Positions 1 to 12,844 are shown, counted from the first letter of the stretch. The stretch: 64,000 nucleotides of DNA from Albugo candida (GCA_905220665.1 CAJNAR010000147.1:1-64000), one strand, 5' to 3'. Translations and numbers: made by a program. Notes: generated by a model from the sequence alone, not told the origin.

Positions 1-212
1 TAAACCCTAAACCCTAAACCCTAAACCCTAAACCCTAAACCCTAAACCCTAAACCCTAAACCCTAAACCCTAAACCCTAAACCCTAAACCCTAAACCCTA
101 AACCCTAAACCCTAAACCCTAAACCCTAAACCCTAAACCCTAAACCCTAAACCCTAAACCCTAAACCCTAAACCCTAAACCCTAAACCCTAAACCCTAAA
201 CCCTAAACCCTA
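1..212. repeat. Telomere, (CCCTAAA)n array
   Basis: About 30 uninterrupted 7-bp CCCTAAA units run from the first base. This is the C-rich strand of a TTTAGGG telomere in the orientation expected at a left chromosome end, so the window starts at a real terminus rather than an interstitial array. TTTAGGG is the plant-type repeat and is also the oomycete one. The pure array ends at a shortened CCCTA unit at 208-212. Confidence 0.98.
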
Positions 213-346
213 CCCTAAACCCTAAAACCCTAAACCCTAAAACCCTAAACCCTAAAACCCTAAACCCTAAAACCCTAAACCCTAAAACCCTAAACCCTAA
301 AACCCTAAACCCTAAAACCCTTAACTCAAACCTTTAACTCAAACCT
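213..346. repeat. Subterminal compound telomere-variant array
   Basis: Immediately inside the pure telomere, seven copies of a 15-bp compound unit (CCCTAAA followed by CCCTAAAA) fill 213-317 without error. A short degenerate tail follows with two copies of a TTAACTCAAACC-like unit (about 321-346). The regular alternation of 7- and 8-bp units looks like amplification of one 15-bp unit by recombination or slippage rather than random telomerase error. Confidence 0.93.
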
Positions 347-3300
347 ATCAAATGTCATAATCATCCTGAGAAGAGACTTCGACTTCAAAACAGAACATTT
401 TCAATGAACAGCATGAAGCACCAGCCGCGTCTGTGAGTCTCTGACTTCAAATCAGCAAGAAAACGATATCGGGCTGAGCGTCGCGGAAGAAAAACGATCC
501 TTTCTCTCCACTTCATTAAAATTATATTGATCGCGATGGTTTATACTTCCTCTTAATTTATGTTTTTCTTTTTCAACACCTCGATACCTTCACTATTTGA
601 GAAATCGCAATGATTCATACTCTCTGCAGTGAATGTGTACTGATATAAATCACTCATATTGTCATCGATTTTACTTAATTGCATCGTAAACGCTTGCAGT
701 TCTTCGGGTTTGAAAGACGGAACAACATACAGTGGGGAATGGAACACGTGCACGGGCTTCCTTGTCAGAAAAACGTGCTTGTAGCTGTCCAAGTTCGTAC
801 ATGCGGAACTAGAGTGCCTCCGATCGATATAGAATGATGCCGTTTCAAGTGCAACCAGAGAGGAAGGAGTGTTGACTGAAAATTTGCTTAAAGTTTCTAT
901 TCGCACTTGGTACTTAGTCTTGATGATTGGTTTAGATTTCGATTTTCTTATAAACCTCAGTTTCTGTAATTTTTCCAACGCAACCGTCTTGGCTCATCTG
1001 ACAACACATGGATCGTTTAATAATGAAGAAACCGAATGATGGCTGGCGTATTTCGTTTTTTCTTTTGTTTCATAGCTCAATGTGAGCTGCAAAAACCAAA
1101 CAAACGAACATGATTACGCACCTTGGATTATTTTCATCCAAACACGTGGACGGTAAAGTATGACAGATGTACTTCAAGTGATGAATCAATACATGGTGTC
1201 TGTTTGCCTCTTGATAATATAATAATATTGTATCAATCGAAGCTATGGATCGCGTATTGTTGCCGGCACAGACCACATTATCACGCCTTGAAGTCGCAGT
1301 TTGGAAGAAGTCAGGAGTTGCTTGTCATCAAAAGAACTCTACAGTGCTTGTAATCACACTTCTCAAATATGAACGAGGATAAAGCTATGCGTTTGCGGCA
1401 TTTGATGTACCACGTTAGGCACGTCGAAGATACGAGCTATACCAAAGAGTTCACAAAAGCTACTGCACTCCCTATTTCACTGAGTTCACGTAGGTTGGTT
1501 TTCGATGCATGTATCCATGTTTGATCATATCTATATGCCTTCAAACGGAATATAGAAGCGATTGGACAGTATTGTGAGGTGATGTTCAACGTCTCTACAG
1601 AGAAGCCTAGATCGACAAAAAGCTGTCCAATCTTAATGATAATACGCTAATCGCACCGACATATACAGGACTATCCATATCAATGAATACTACCGCACGC
1701 CGTTCGCGGGATGTCACATGATTATGATTAAATGCGTACACAGCCCTTTGCCGCATCGTAAAGACAACGTTAGCTCGATGCAATTACGGTCCAGGTCGTT
1801 TTGCAGCATGCGAAATCTACTACAGGATTTCTTTCAATTTGATACCAAAGCTTTTGCAAGTAAATTCTTAAAATACTCGGAGGTAGGCTCTGTATCATCA
1901 AGCAAATATTTTGCTTCTTCAACCACAACGACGGACAATTACTCTATGTGGTAGGATCCGGCCCGTGTTTAACCACTGAGTTGAATTGAATCTGTCAAAA
2001 CATTTTAACATTTCTTTGTTTAACAGTAGGATCGGTGCACTCATTAGTAGACTGACGAATGCTGTCAAAACATTCCGTTGCATACTTTCTGTGCTATTAG
2101 CAATAGGTCAGAATCTTTTCACACATCATCAGATATCTAAAATGATTCAGAAGAAATTCGTTCCGCGTGACTTCGTGGTGTAAAAAACTAAAAACTGATG
2201 GTCCGTAAGGATTTCTCACAGCCATTTTTGACGCAATTTATCGTTCGAGAACGCTCGAAGCACAAAAGCTTCGTATATCAGGCCGTTCATCTTCAAGTCC
2301 GACCAGACAAGAATTCTGACGGGCTTGGCGACAAAAGTTTAGAACATATCCGTTCTAATATTCAATGCTCTCGAATCGGGCATCTGAATAAACCTTTATA
2401 CTCTTGTCGTGCAGTAAATTGTGAAACTAACAGTAACTATCTGGAATGCGATTAGGCTTTCTCACAATACTTTCTTTTAATATCGGTACCTCTCATAACA
2501 GTCCCTCCTATGCCACCAAGCAACGTTGCAGTAGTCTCTGAAAAACGCTGCATCGGCGCACTAGTAGGCGCACAGGCGCAGCACTTGACCGATACATGAC
2601 GTGTTCACTTCTTTTCCATATTGATACGTCGGCTCTATTATTTGATTTCGGAAAGGGGTAGTCGCTTTGACAAGCTGCCAAGACACCACTCAAGTACGAA
2701 AGTCTAAATGTTACGAAGTTCAGTCTCGATCAAAAAATGCCACACTTCGTGACTTTAACCAAATCAAGGCCAAATGTGTCCTCCAGGATAGATTTTCTGA
2801 TCTTTCAACATATGACGTAGTTTCGAACGTATCCATAAGTGAACAGATCGCGGCAGAATCATTCGTCGGGAAAGTAACGGCATATAATATATGTACAGCA
2901 CATGCGTTATTAAATCTTGAGTGGTGACCGACTGGACACTTTACTAACAACGTTGATACTGTCTTTATTTCCGTTACCCGTCAATTATATACCGACGTTC
3001 CCAAAACCATTTTTTAAGTGATTAATTACGATGGCTCGTATGCTTTATCAGAAAAATGTTCAATGCCGCCATTTCAAAGTACCGTGATCCAGCTTGTTTT
3101 GCAGATGCAGAATTCAACCAGAAGAACTACCAAATGAGCATCAACCAGTTCATTTTTGGAACGGAATAATATTTAAGCGTTCACGTATACGTTTAAGACC
3201 CAGATTTTAATCAAACTGGAGGAAACTGCTCAATTTACCAGGATGTGGCATCCAGCTTCGAATTCCAAGAACGACTGGATCCGACATTATGTGTTATTGT

Positions 3301-4585
3301 AGAACAAATAGCGTCACGAAAGCTCTACATGCTGCAATGTAGTAGTCAAAGTGACTGAATTTCTGAGTAATAAAAGTGATCAATTGTTTTTGAAGATAAT
3401 GCATGAGACGATTCTTTCAGTGGCATATTAACGACCCAATTGATTCGTAATGTTCTCTGTATAGAAAAAACCTGAAACTGGATCCTTGATTGTTAATATG
3501 ATTGCTCTGGACGGGCTTGGTGGAAATGCGATTCAGTTTTCAGAGTCAACGAGCATGACATATTTCTCAATGAGTAAATCCACAGTTGATCTCCCGGTTG
3601 GACGAAAACTTCCGATAGCAACAAAATGTTTTTTGGAGTTTGAGGTCAGAGGCAATAAAGCTTTAAAGTGAAAATTGGCACTTGCATAGTATTCCTACTT
3701 GAAAATCTTGTAATTGGAAGGGTTGTTGCACAACTGATTTGGTACGTGAAGACTTCGATGAGACTCCCAATGCCCCTACCACGATAAGATAAGGACGTAC
3801 TCGTCTCAATGCTACTACGAATCACAATCTACCTGACGGCTTTATTGATCATGAGATGCCGGTATTTTCCAATTTAAGTTTTATCGAAAGAGATCGTGCA
3901 GGGACATTGAAGAGAAGCTCACTCGATATTATTATCGCAGGCGTGATTAAAAACCGGTGGTTTGCACCACATCAGCATTCTTCATCAAAGAAAGCGCAAA
4001 ACCAAGTGAACTCACATAAACTCTATTTAATCAGGGCAGAGCTTGTGATGTAACAACCATCGTGATGGCTATTTTGAGTATTTCTTGAATCTAAATGGGT
4101 AAACAGCGGTGAAGCAGCAGCGAACGCTGAAACTTAACGCTTTTGATCTGGAAGTTGAAGATATATAAAATATAAATGAAGAGAGGTCTCTCTTTTTAGC
4201 TTTATGGTATTTTGAAAGAGTCGTTTTCCGCTTTTTTCAGGCGACAACAGGAGTGATAGCTCTTGTAATTTCTAACTCTTCGGGCGTTTTGCACCGCGAG
4301 GCCACAATTTGCTTGCTTAAGTGCCCCTACTCGCTTTCTTCGTATAGGATCATTGGTTGCCTGATCCCAGTTTTATTCACCTTTCGCATGATTTATCCCT
4401 AATTGACATTCTGCATAATAAAACTAAATGAGATCGTCTGGCGGCCAAATGGCTCTATGTCCATTTTTTATGTCGTCGGATTGAAAGATCTCTCTTGGAT
4501 TGATTTAAAACCATACATGAGGTAGAATTAATGACCAATCACACAGTATTGTTTTCTAACTTGTACGCTTTAAACAGATCCAAGT
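347..4585. other. Subtelomeric stretch without recognisable genes
   Basis: Only short open frames (about 60-90 codons) in all phases, with no recognisable motif and many starting at non-ATG codons. The longest is a 141-codon minus-strand frame at 553-978; it begins at TTG rather than ATG and I recognise no family in it. No RNA gene, tandem array or mobile element is evident. Given the relics further in, this is probably old decayed sequence. Confidence 0.5.
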
Positions 4586-5001
4586 GTGGCTCTTTACAAG
4601 ACACACGCTGCTATAGTTAGACTCACGGTCCCCAAAACATTCCATCACATCGCCTGGAGATCATGCGGCTTATATCTTCGGCATGCTCTCCTGCTTACCA
4701 TGGATACAACTCGCAAACGACATCGGCTACCACAATGGCAACTAGTACACTCATATAGTGTGTCATTCGAAAAATACACACAGATATTCCGGAATTCAAG
4801 GACATCATACATCTCAAGAATGCTGTCAAGCCCACACCGAAGCGCGTGCATTCTGTGTCGCAAGTACCAATATCAACTACCAAATTTGAAGGCTCTGAAG
4901 CACGAATGGAAATACTTGATGAAGCAGATACTCAGGAGTGCTGCCATCTACGTACGGGAAATTTGAATAATTGATCAATTCGTTTAAGACTACATACAGA
5001 T

Positions 5002-7140
5002 ATGCAGTCATCCATCACGATCAAAGAGCGAGCTCTGTTGGAAAAGCAAGGTTTGCTGCAAATTGATATGAATCGATTGAACATTCGGAAATCGCTGGGT
5101 TGGGATGACTTTTTGGGCATTTTTGGGACATCTGATTCGAATACACAGCCTATCGAATTAAATCGAACATATTGTGTGATTGAAAGGTTTACACAGCGTA
5201 ATCATGGTTATCTTGGAGTGTACTTGACGAACAAGAGCACAAACGGAGTTTGCATCGATAGAGTACCTTTACGTACGTAAGCAATATGTAAGATGTTTGG
5301 AAGCCACGTAAACACTTTTCATTTTCTGTACTCAGAAAAAAACAAACAGTACAAATTGTATGACAGCCAAACCATCGCATTGCTTTCCAACTCGCGGGTA
5401 GGGTGGTTCTGGCATATCTAGTGGAAGCTCTTCGGTGGAATCTCTACAGTCCACACGAAATTACAAGGGCTCGTTCCACCCCTCAACTGAAAAGCGATCG
5501 GATCGTGCAAGATTACACCCTAAGCGTCTTGTTTTCAACACCACTAGTCGGAAAGGATAAGAACGGAAACTACCATCCTATTGATGAGCTCGATGTGTAG
5601 CGGGAATACAATGTCTTGAAGCAGATTCTGACTGAAGCGGCACCATGTGTGGTAAGAGCTCCTTCTGCTTCTACCTCTCTTCGAATTGATCGAGTGTCTC
5701 TATATTGAATAGCTTCGAGCACCATAATCGGGAGAACCATCACAACTAGATGATTATCAAGTATCCTAACAGATACATGTCGATCCTAAGTTTGCCAGTA
5801 CCGAAAGCTTTCGGGTGATGGTGGCAATGGGATGTCGAGCTCTCCACTTATCGTACACGGCGATAAAAAATATTCATATCTTGATGATGGATTCCGATTC
5901 GTGCATCCGATACATCACACTTGTATTAAAAAGAGCTACTCTGCTGGTGGAAAAGCTCCCATACGAATTTTGTTTTATCTGCTTGTTCTTCAGCACCGCT
6001 CGCTAACGCTTCGGTACCTGTGGTATCCACATTTCATTGCAGTCCGGACGACTACAAGAATTGAAGGATCATGCGGCTATCGAGTTTACGCGATCGTTTT
6101 ATATGGCATTGACAGCTCGTAAATCAGCATAAAATAGTTTCACGATGGCTCGGAAAGCTTTATCCAAGTCTCCCAACATCAAACGCCTGTCTGACGTAGC
6201 TTTGAAGATTATACTTCTTCCCGAAAATGGCGATCCTTCAGAGACCATTTTCCCTCTACTTGAAGTGCAAGCAAGCGACCAGATGAAAATGGGTCCACTT
6301 GAGCTTAACCATTATCCAAGCTGTGGTTCGAAGATCTCCCTGCTATCTGTCAAGGCTATTGTAACCGTGCTTTTGAGGTAAAGAAAATCTGTTTGGCGCT
6401 TTTGCTCAAACAGCAACTAATCGAGCATTAGGTGAACAACTCTGGGAAAGAAGGTATTAGTAAAACTGCAGTCACCTACGCAGTTGCAAATTACGTCGGA
6501 CCTCGAATGACCGTCAAAGGCGGTGTTAAAGTCATTGCTGTTGCGCGGATTGCCGAAGAATGATGCGATCAGCACGGTACCGAGTTTCTCAGCAGTGGAA
6601 CTCAGCGTGTTCTCGTCAGCTGTGAAAACGTACTGAAAGCCATAAAAGAGATCATCAAACTATATCTTCTGCACAGCAGCGTCCCCTTCATGTACGGACA
6701 TAGATCAAATCTTTTGGTACTTGATGGCTTTGATTGTCGCATCAAAGTCGGCGTAGATCGGCAACGATTCTGAGGCTATTCATCGGATTTGCTCACAAAC
6801 AATCCAGCTCTTACCATCGTGCTTACGGCTAGGACGTCCATCACGATGATGAAGATTTGACTGGTGTCGCTGAGCGCGTTTTTTAATTGACCTGATTCAG
6901 TCCAAAGATGTTGGCTGAAATGCTGTTGGGCTCGTGAGCCGCTCCATCCCAATGAATGAGATCAAATGATGTAAATCCACCGCACCCGACAACATCGAAT
7001 TGCTCGCATATCACCCTGTGCTGATAGCACCGATGGAATCCCAAAACGCATTATAAATCTCACGACCAAGTTTGGCAGCGTTTCAATGGATGAGATCAGT
7101 GTTGTCGCCAACGTGGAAACACCCGGTAAAGCCTAACGAA
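5002..7140 (+). pseudogene. Relic of an FHA-like / CHAT / STAND (NB-ARC-type) NTPase gene
   Basis: A multi-domain gene broken by many frameshifts and stops. First, an FHA-like core at about 5215-5260 (GVYLTNKSTNGV) continues across a probable intron (about 5276-5335, acceptor TACTCAG) as NKQYKLYDSQTIALL. Next comes a CHAT (caspase-like, HetF-associated) domain: STPLVG and HPIDELDV (5530-5600), EYNVLKQILTEA, MGCRALHLS (5815-5850), HGDKKYSYLDDGF, then AAIEFTRSFYMALTAR (6070-6120) and ARKALSKSPNIKR. Last, a STAND NTPase: P-loop GKEGISKTAVTYAVANYV (about 6445-6500, the glycine before Lys replaced by Ser), Walker B LLVLDGFD (6710-6735), NPALTIVLTARTSI (about 6800-6845) and a GLPL-like GIPKRIINLTTKFGSV (about 7045-7095). 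CHAT plus STAND proteins act as caspase-like or NLR-like signalling receptors in other lineages. The CHAT, P-loop and Walker B readings are strong; FHA is less certain. Stops such as the TAA at 6130 and TGA at 6562 make it non-functional. Confidence 0.7.
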
Positions 7141-9640
7141 GAGAAGAGACGATTTCTATGAAAAATTATAAAACTCTTCTTTCTGGTTCATCTTGTGAAA
7201 ATTGGCTGTGGATGACGCTGTATCGAAGTCGGACGTGAGTAAATCAAGACGGCTTGGAATATTTCAAAGGAGTATTTTTTTAATGGTGGCATTATGATGA
7301 ATACAATGATGCACAGCGAGCCGCCATTCTCCGTCCCACAGTCAATTTAATTTCGCATTCCGTCCAACCGGACGAAAGCTTGAACGAAACTCGCACATTT
7401 TTCATCAGTTGGTCTATGTCTGCCAATAACAACCACTTTTACCGCGCAAAGTTCAACGATCTCTGTTGAAAACCGGATATAATGACTGCAGCGACGGTAA
7501 GTTGAAGATCCCAACGGGTGGAAGATCCCGATCTCCTGAATATTCGTAGATAGTGAAAGGTCATGGATAAAGATAAGATAGCTACAAATTGCAAATTTCC
7601 CTACGTAATGCTGAGAACAGAAGTAAATTTCTTCCTGCGCTTACTCTATGTCGTGTTGCACACGTAACTCAATCGGCGGCTGGTTTACGTCCCTTGCTCT
7701 AGTGCGCGATACATTAACAATCACTGAACGCTCTGTACAAACGTGTACGTAGAAATAGATTATCTCGTTCTTTTCTTTTCTTTCTTGTTCAAATTGTCGA
7801 ACTTTCGTGTGGTCGCAAAGCTTCTATCGCGTTATCGAAATGGCATGACCGCCCACTATGGTTTTGCTATAAAAAACGGAGCGACCTGTTACCCTTCTAT
7901 ATATTCCTGAAACGGAATTGGAGTTCGCTGTGAACGAAGACGCAATGTACTGATTCTGAAAGTATATTAATCATTAAAATATATTGACTGATAAGCTTTT
8001 TGAACGTGCAAGCTTGACAAAGCGCTACTGATTGTAAGCTCAGTAAGGTATAAGATTTCGGCAAATATAGAGTAAGGTGATAAGTAGGATGTGATCTTGA
8101 TAGAGACTAGACGAAAATTGTGTTCCTCTCTTTCGCTGAATTTCAAATGCTTGCTAGACAGGTCCTCAGTAGAATTGTCGAGTGCTTCTCGTCGCTGATC
8201 ATGTTGTCATAAGGTATACATGGATGATAAGATGTCAAGGCCTAGGTCCTACTGGAAAGCAGTCGACGTCGACGGTTAAGTGCTCTCATTGGAAGCGACA
8301 TTCTATTTCAATATATCATGAGTGCTTCTTGTCTATTACAGTTATATGCGGACAAACCGCTAATGTGTTGAAAAAAGCGATCGCTTTCGCGTGACGGTCA
8401 TTCTTTTTCGTGGCCATAGAGCTGAGGTCAAAGTACTCAGTGTGTTTGCACAACGCTTAGGTGACGGGAACGATGGAGGAAAGGAGTTCAAGATCAAGCC
8501 ATCTATTGTAAAAGTGTAGCTGCCCAACCAATCAATTTCGCTGATGTAATTATTACATCTCGTGAATCCACCGCGATAAATCGTTATCTCGTTATATCAT
8601 TATAATCGTGCTGATCATGCTGGGTCAGCTTGCAGCTGAACTGTCATTGATAACGTAGATGGTGCGTTCTTTGTCTCATCAAGAGCCTCTATCGAACCGA
8701 AGTAAATACTTCTGAATCCGAATTTTAGCATTCGTTTCGCTCGTACCTGTGCCCTTCGGAGTGGAGCTTATATCGTGACTTAACAAAACTATCATTTTAG
8801 TGTGCTTGAAGGCGATTTCAATCTTCTTATCGATCCTCTGTACCGTTGTTGCTACTTGTACAACTTCTGACGCTTTTTGCTTGCGATTGGCGATGACAAA
8901 ACGATCATGCTCTGGATCGCAATCGGTTCTGGTGTGCTGATGTCTTTTAAGGCAACCCCATAAGAGAAAGACAGCTCAAAGAACCGCTATATCGAGTGAT
9001 TTGCTTTCTTTCACAGGCTGTGACTAGCAAGGCGATATTTTCGGTCTTATCCTTAGTCGACTTTGTTTTTGGGAACCTAATTACTGCAAGGTACAGTGTC
9101 AAACGGTAATTTGTGCTCGCTGAATATTAACTGGTAAATCTTTGCTGGTAGCTTGAGAAGCTCAATTTGTGTTATTTTATTCATTGCAGACTAGAAAACA
9201 AACTTTTTTTGTGTGATTGCTCGACGATGAAATTAGTGGGTTTTCGTACCAACAGAGCTCTCATGTAGTGTCTTGCTTGGTAAGATTTCGAATGCCACCC
9301 CCGACCTTTTTCGTTTTGAAAGGAAGTATTTGGTGAGACTCAGGAAGGTACGATACAAGGCAGCGTACCGCTGGATCGAATTGACTTTACTGAGGAACAA
9401 GGAGAATGAATCTACTCGTAAAAGAACGCCAGATGTCTGTTCAAAGCGTCGATTCTTATGCAGCGGCGAAAGTACTCAACTTCATTTTTTCTTTTAGCCT
9501 TCGGATGTGAATATGCGGTGCAATTACGGTTGGAGCTTCCTAAATGTGTCAGATTAGTAGCTCCTTGTTGCCCTTGACGAATGCTTTATTTTTTCTGAGC
9601 CTAAGATAAAGACGGAATGAGAAGGACATCCACGGATTTT
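7141..9640. other. Decayed subtelomeric sequence with one coding-like relic
   Basis: No intact gene. A 46-codon open stretch at 8379-8519 (+) reads like conserved protein, with DRFRVTVILFRGH, FAQRLGDGNDGGKEFKI and PSIVKV, but I cannot name its family. It follows a stop and ends at TAG (8517-8519). Further coding-like scraps appear around 8520-8720 in shifting frames. It could be an eroded downstream part of the gene at 5.0-7.1 kb or an unrelated gene. Confidence 0.35.
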
Positions 9641-9960
9641 GTCTGACTTATGTTGATACCGCGGGTTGACACTGCACTTCGTCTGAGCGATTGTTTTATC
9701 TATTGTTCGAATCGCAATCGGCAACTTCGACAATTTGGTAGTATGCGCCACGATAAGTGGCCATATTCATCAATTTGGAGGCACGTTACGATCAAGGCAA
9801 GCGGACTTAGATGACTGAAGTTGTGGATCAACTCGTCAAGAAAGGATCATTCGCTTTTTTTTCGCCCTCGGCAATCATAGCTATGAGAATGGTGGGGCAC
9901 GCAAGTGCGCCTCAAATCCTACGCTTGTATGGGTAGCGCAATTCGACCTGGTGTGGTGAG
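9640..9960 (+). mobile_element. Degraded 3' fragment of the local LINE family
   Basis: Old fragment of the non-LTR element found in full at 18.65-25.70 kb. Shared blocks include TGACACTGCACTTCGTCTG (9665-9683, matching 25,108-25,126), the nearby GCAATCGGCAACTTCGACA region, and GTGGATCAACTCG followed by AAAGGATCATTCG (9820-9853, matching about 25,275-25,306). Order and orientation are conserved and divergence is high, so it long predates the two full copies. Boundaries are approximate. Confidence 0.6.
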
Positions 9961-10198
9961 TATGCATTGAAGTAATGTATCTTGGACAATTAATATACAT
10001 TACAGGTGAAAATAGTCTAGTATTACTGCGGCCTAAGAAAGCTGCAATATCTCGTGCGTCAGCGGGAAAACACATGAACAACCTTCACACGCAGCATTTT
10101 TATCATTTTGATACTCCACACATTTGGTGGAGAAATATTGTACTTCTTTTAAAAGAGCATCGGAGTACAAAGGCATAGAATCCAGAACCGACCCATTT

Positions 10199-10519
10199 TC
10201 AAGGATTAGGAACTGGGAAAAAAGCACCATTCAGACTTTCTAGGCTCGTTGATCTAGTATTCTGCTTGTTGAATGCGTTCATCTTTACTAGGACACTGGT
10301 ATCAAACATACAGACGGTGCTGGATTGGTCTGAGTCACCCCATTTTGTATAGCTGATAAATACAAGAAATTTCTCTTCTGCCTCTCGAAATATTGAAATC
10401 TTGATTAGTAGCTCGACAATTCTATTCGGAACATACTGAGTGAATAATCCTAGTCCCCAACGCATGGCATAGCGCTGGTACATTTCCACTTCGTCTTCAC
10501 CGAGGGCAAACGAACCCAT
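10199..10519 (-). CDS. Hypothetical 106-aa ORF, probably a gene fragment
   Basis: An ATG-started minus-strand frame of 106 codons. It contains an amphipathic stretch around YQRYAMRWGLGLFTQY and FREAEEKFLVFISYTKWG, which looks more protein-like than the surrounding frames. There is no signal peptide or recognised domain. It may be an internal exon of a decayed gene, because no convincing exon continues it on either side. Its family is not recognised. Confidence 0.25.
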   Translation of the reverse strand: MGSFALGEDEVEMYQRYAMRWGLGLFTQYVPNRIVELLIKISIFREAEEKFLVFISYTKWGDSDQSSTVCMFDTSVLVKMNAFNKQNTRSTSLESLNGAFFPVPNP

Positions 10520-11924
10520 CTTCTATGCTCCGTCCACGTCTCGAAGAGAAAGTAAATTGACCTTATTGGAGGGAACTTTAAGAAGACTTTTTTTATCGTG
10601 GTGAATAGATTAATTATATAGTTCGGCCCTGTTATTTTGCAAGAAGTACATAAGATAGAAGTTGGATTTAGATACAGGAAAGGTATTGAGCGTAGTCTTA
10701 TGGTCTCTATGCGCTAAGAAGTAAACAAGTCCAGTGCCTAGGTATACAAAAGCGTTACAAAAGCATCGTGAAATAATACAAAGTTATGTGAAAGACTTGT
10801 CTCATCCTGTAACAGAAGAGTAGTGAAGCCTTCTGACATTTAAACATGATGATGCAGGCGATAGAAGTGACGTGAAATAAGCAGACCTTCGAAGCTGAGA
10901 CATTTTGGGTTTCGAATTGTCTTGCTCATGATGTCGACAAGTAGCAAGAATGCTTGCTGTTGATGGTCTTTAGTAGCTCGGATGTAGCGAGAGTGTCATG
11001 TGAAAAACATTCTGCAGCTACAGACTGATTTGTGGTGACGTAATGACCCTAGTAAAACATCATATACTTCAATAATGAGCACTTGATACGACGTATACAG
11101 TCACGAATTTGTTAATTTAATGAATGATTTTTTTGGGGATACGAAACAAGCGACATAAATCAGTGTATAAGAATTGTTTTGGAGTCAGCTTGCTTCTGCT
11201 AGAAAATCTACCTGGACGAAGCTTCAGGTGTAAATATAATGCTACATACACACTGTCAACCGCATTGTGAACGGCTAAGCCTCAATTAGTATTTCTATAC
11301 AATTAGAAGCTGTAATCGAGCTGCATGATAGACGACTAGCCAAATACACCAAGATCCATTCTGACACGAAAACATATAAAAGCAAACAGCGATTCTAACA
11401 GCATGAAGAAATGTTCCATGCGCTATTATAGAGCGAGTGTTGTTATGTGATACACTCTTCGGATTCGGAAATTACGTAACATCGTGTAACAAAACCAGTA
11501 TTGTTACATGGTACAACCGCTTTGTTATTAGATGAACTATTCAATGTGTTCAAGTATCAGAGTCAGACAAAAGTGGAACGGTCTGGCAAGATGCCCGTAT
11601 TGGTAGCAATAACCCTTAAGAGTACCGTTTCTTCACGAAGGCAAAGAATGCCTGTATGGCAAGAAAAGAAAACAAAAAAAAACTTCGACTCGTGACGTTT
11701 AGTTGCCGCTGTCTGTCAAAACAAAAGCTTTTTACACAAACAAGTGTCTTTGCCGGTGATGCTTGGTCGAATCTTATAAGGACATGATTATTTTGGACAC
11801 GGTCAAAGTTAGACCGAGTGAACCAATCACATTCATCATGTCTGTATTTATAGACCAGAAGCTAGATCGTAAAACTAATGGCTGACGTGATCAATGTGAT
11901 AAGATCAACTCCGGCGATAAATAC
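10520..11924. other. Intergenic, nothing recognised
   Basis: AT-rich sequence with only short non-ATG frames. I see no repeat, RNA gene or conserved motif. Confidence 0.4.
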
Positions 11925-12396
11925 ATGTCAGAAAAGGCTCTTGTGAATAATATGGCCTTTGCAAACAATTATTTTCGCCTAGATGAAACGAATATCTATG
12001 GACACAACAAGGATGACGTGTTGCAGCTCTGTTTTGATGGTTTACTTGCACATCACACAAATAAACATGAAAATACATCCGGTAGTGGTGAATGTTTTGG
12101 ACGCGGAGAAAGTTCGAGGCTTTCGCAATTCACTTTCTGATCTTACTTAAGGTGGACGCAGAAGCCGCTAAAAGTTGGAATGCTTCTTCGAGGATACTTC
12201 CGACTGCAAGAATTTCCATCTTGTGCCCGACATTATGTCCCGCTATGAATTACCGAATAGCTTCAAAGGGCGATTTCGACTTTATCTGCGTTTCAAAATA
12301 AAATTAGGTTCGTCAATCCCTAGTGCAACCGAATCCAAAATTGACAAAGCTGCTATGGTCACGGTCGTCAAGTGGAAGACTATTTCTATTCTCTAA
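11925..12396 (+). pseudogene. Overlapping coding-like fragments, family unknown
   Basis: Two frames follow each other. The first, from 11,925, is ATG-started with LDETNIYGHNKDDVLQLCFDG and stops at 12,140. The second, 12,175-12,396, carries TSDCKNFHLVPDIMSRYELP and FKGRFRLYLRFKIKLG. Even spacing of charged and aromatic residues suggests former coding sequence split by a frameshift near 12,140-12,175. I do not recognise the family. The segment runs directly into the first copy of a tandem duplication. Confidence 0.3.
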
Positions 12397-12730
12397 AAAG
12401 TGCGCAGATGCATCAGAGCTTTCTAGGTTTCAGCATCTGTTACAATTTAGCATACTAAGTCGCAATTATTGCTTGCTACATGTGAGTGTTTGTGTTGTAT
12501 TCAAATATGCTGACTCGATGCATAATCCACAATTTACTTTCTCGTCACAATATTTGTCGAGCTATCAACTACTTAACACATCTGAATGTCCTCTCACGAT
12601 ACTCTTTCATTCAAAGTTACTCACTCTGCATGTTGTAAAGGTTACATCTTCCATAGCTTGAATACTCAGCTCATGTGAGCGTATTTTCCCAACAAATCGA
12701 GAGATTTGAGTATTTTGTGGTGCGTGGTTA
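12372..12730. repeat. Tandem duplication, copy A (~360 bp)
   Basis: This segment recurs at 12,845-13,226 in the same orientation. Shared blocks in order are TATTTCTATTCTCTAAAAA, GCATACTAAGTCGCA, TGCTGACTCGATGCATAAT, TCGTCACAATATTTGTCGAG, CACATCTGAATGTCCTCTCA, CATGTTGTAAAGGTTACA and GGTGCGTGGTT. No reading frame is conserved between the copies, so it looks like duplicated non-coding or dead sequence. Confidence 0.9.
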
Positions 12731-12844
12731 TAGTGAAAAAACCAAAGTGCACACTTCTCGGTCGGTTCAAATTTAGGAAAATAGGAAAGTAAAAGAAAAC
12801 GATACGTTTTTTCACATATCATTGCGTTTACATTTCACAGGAGA

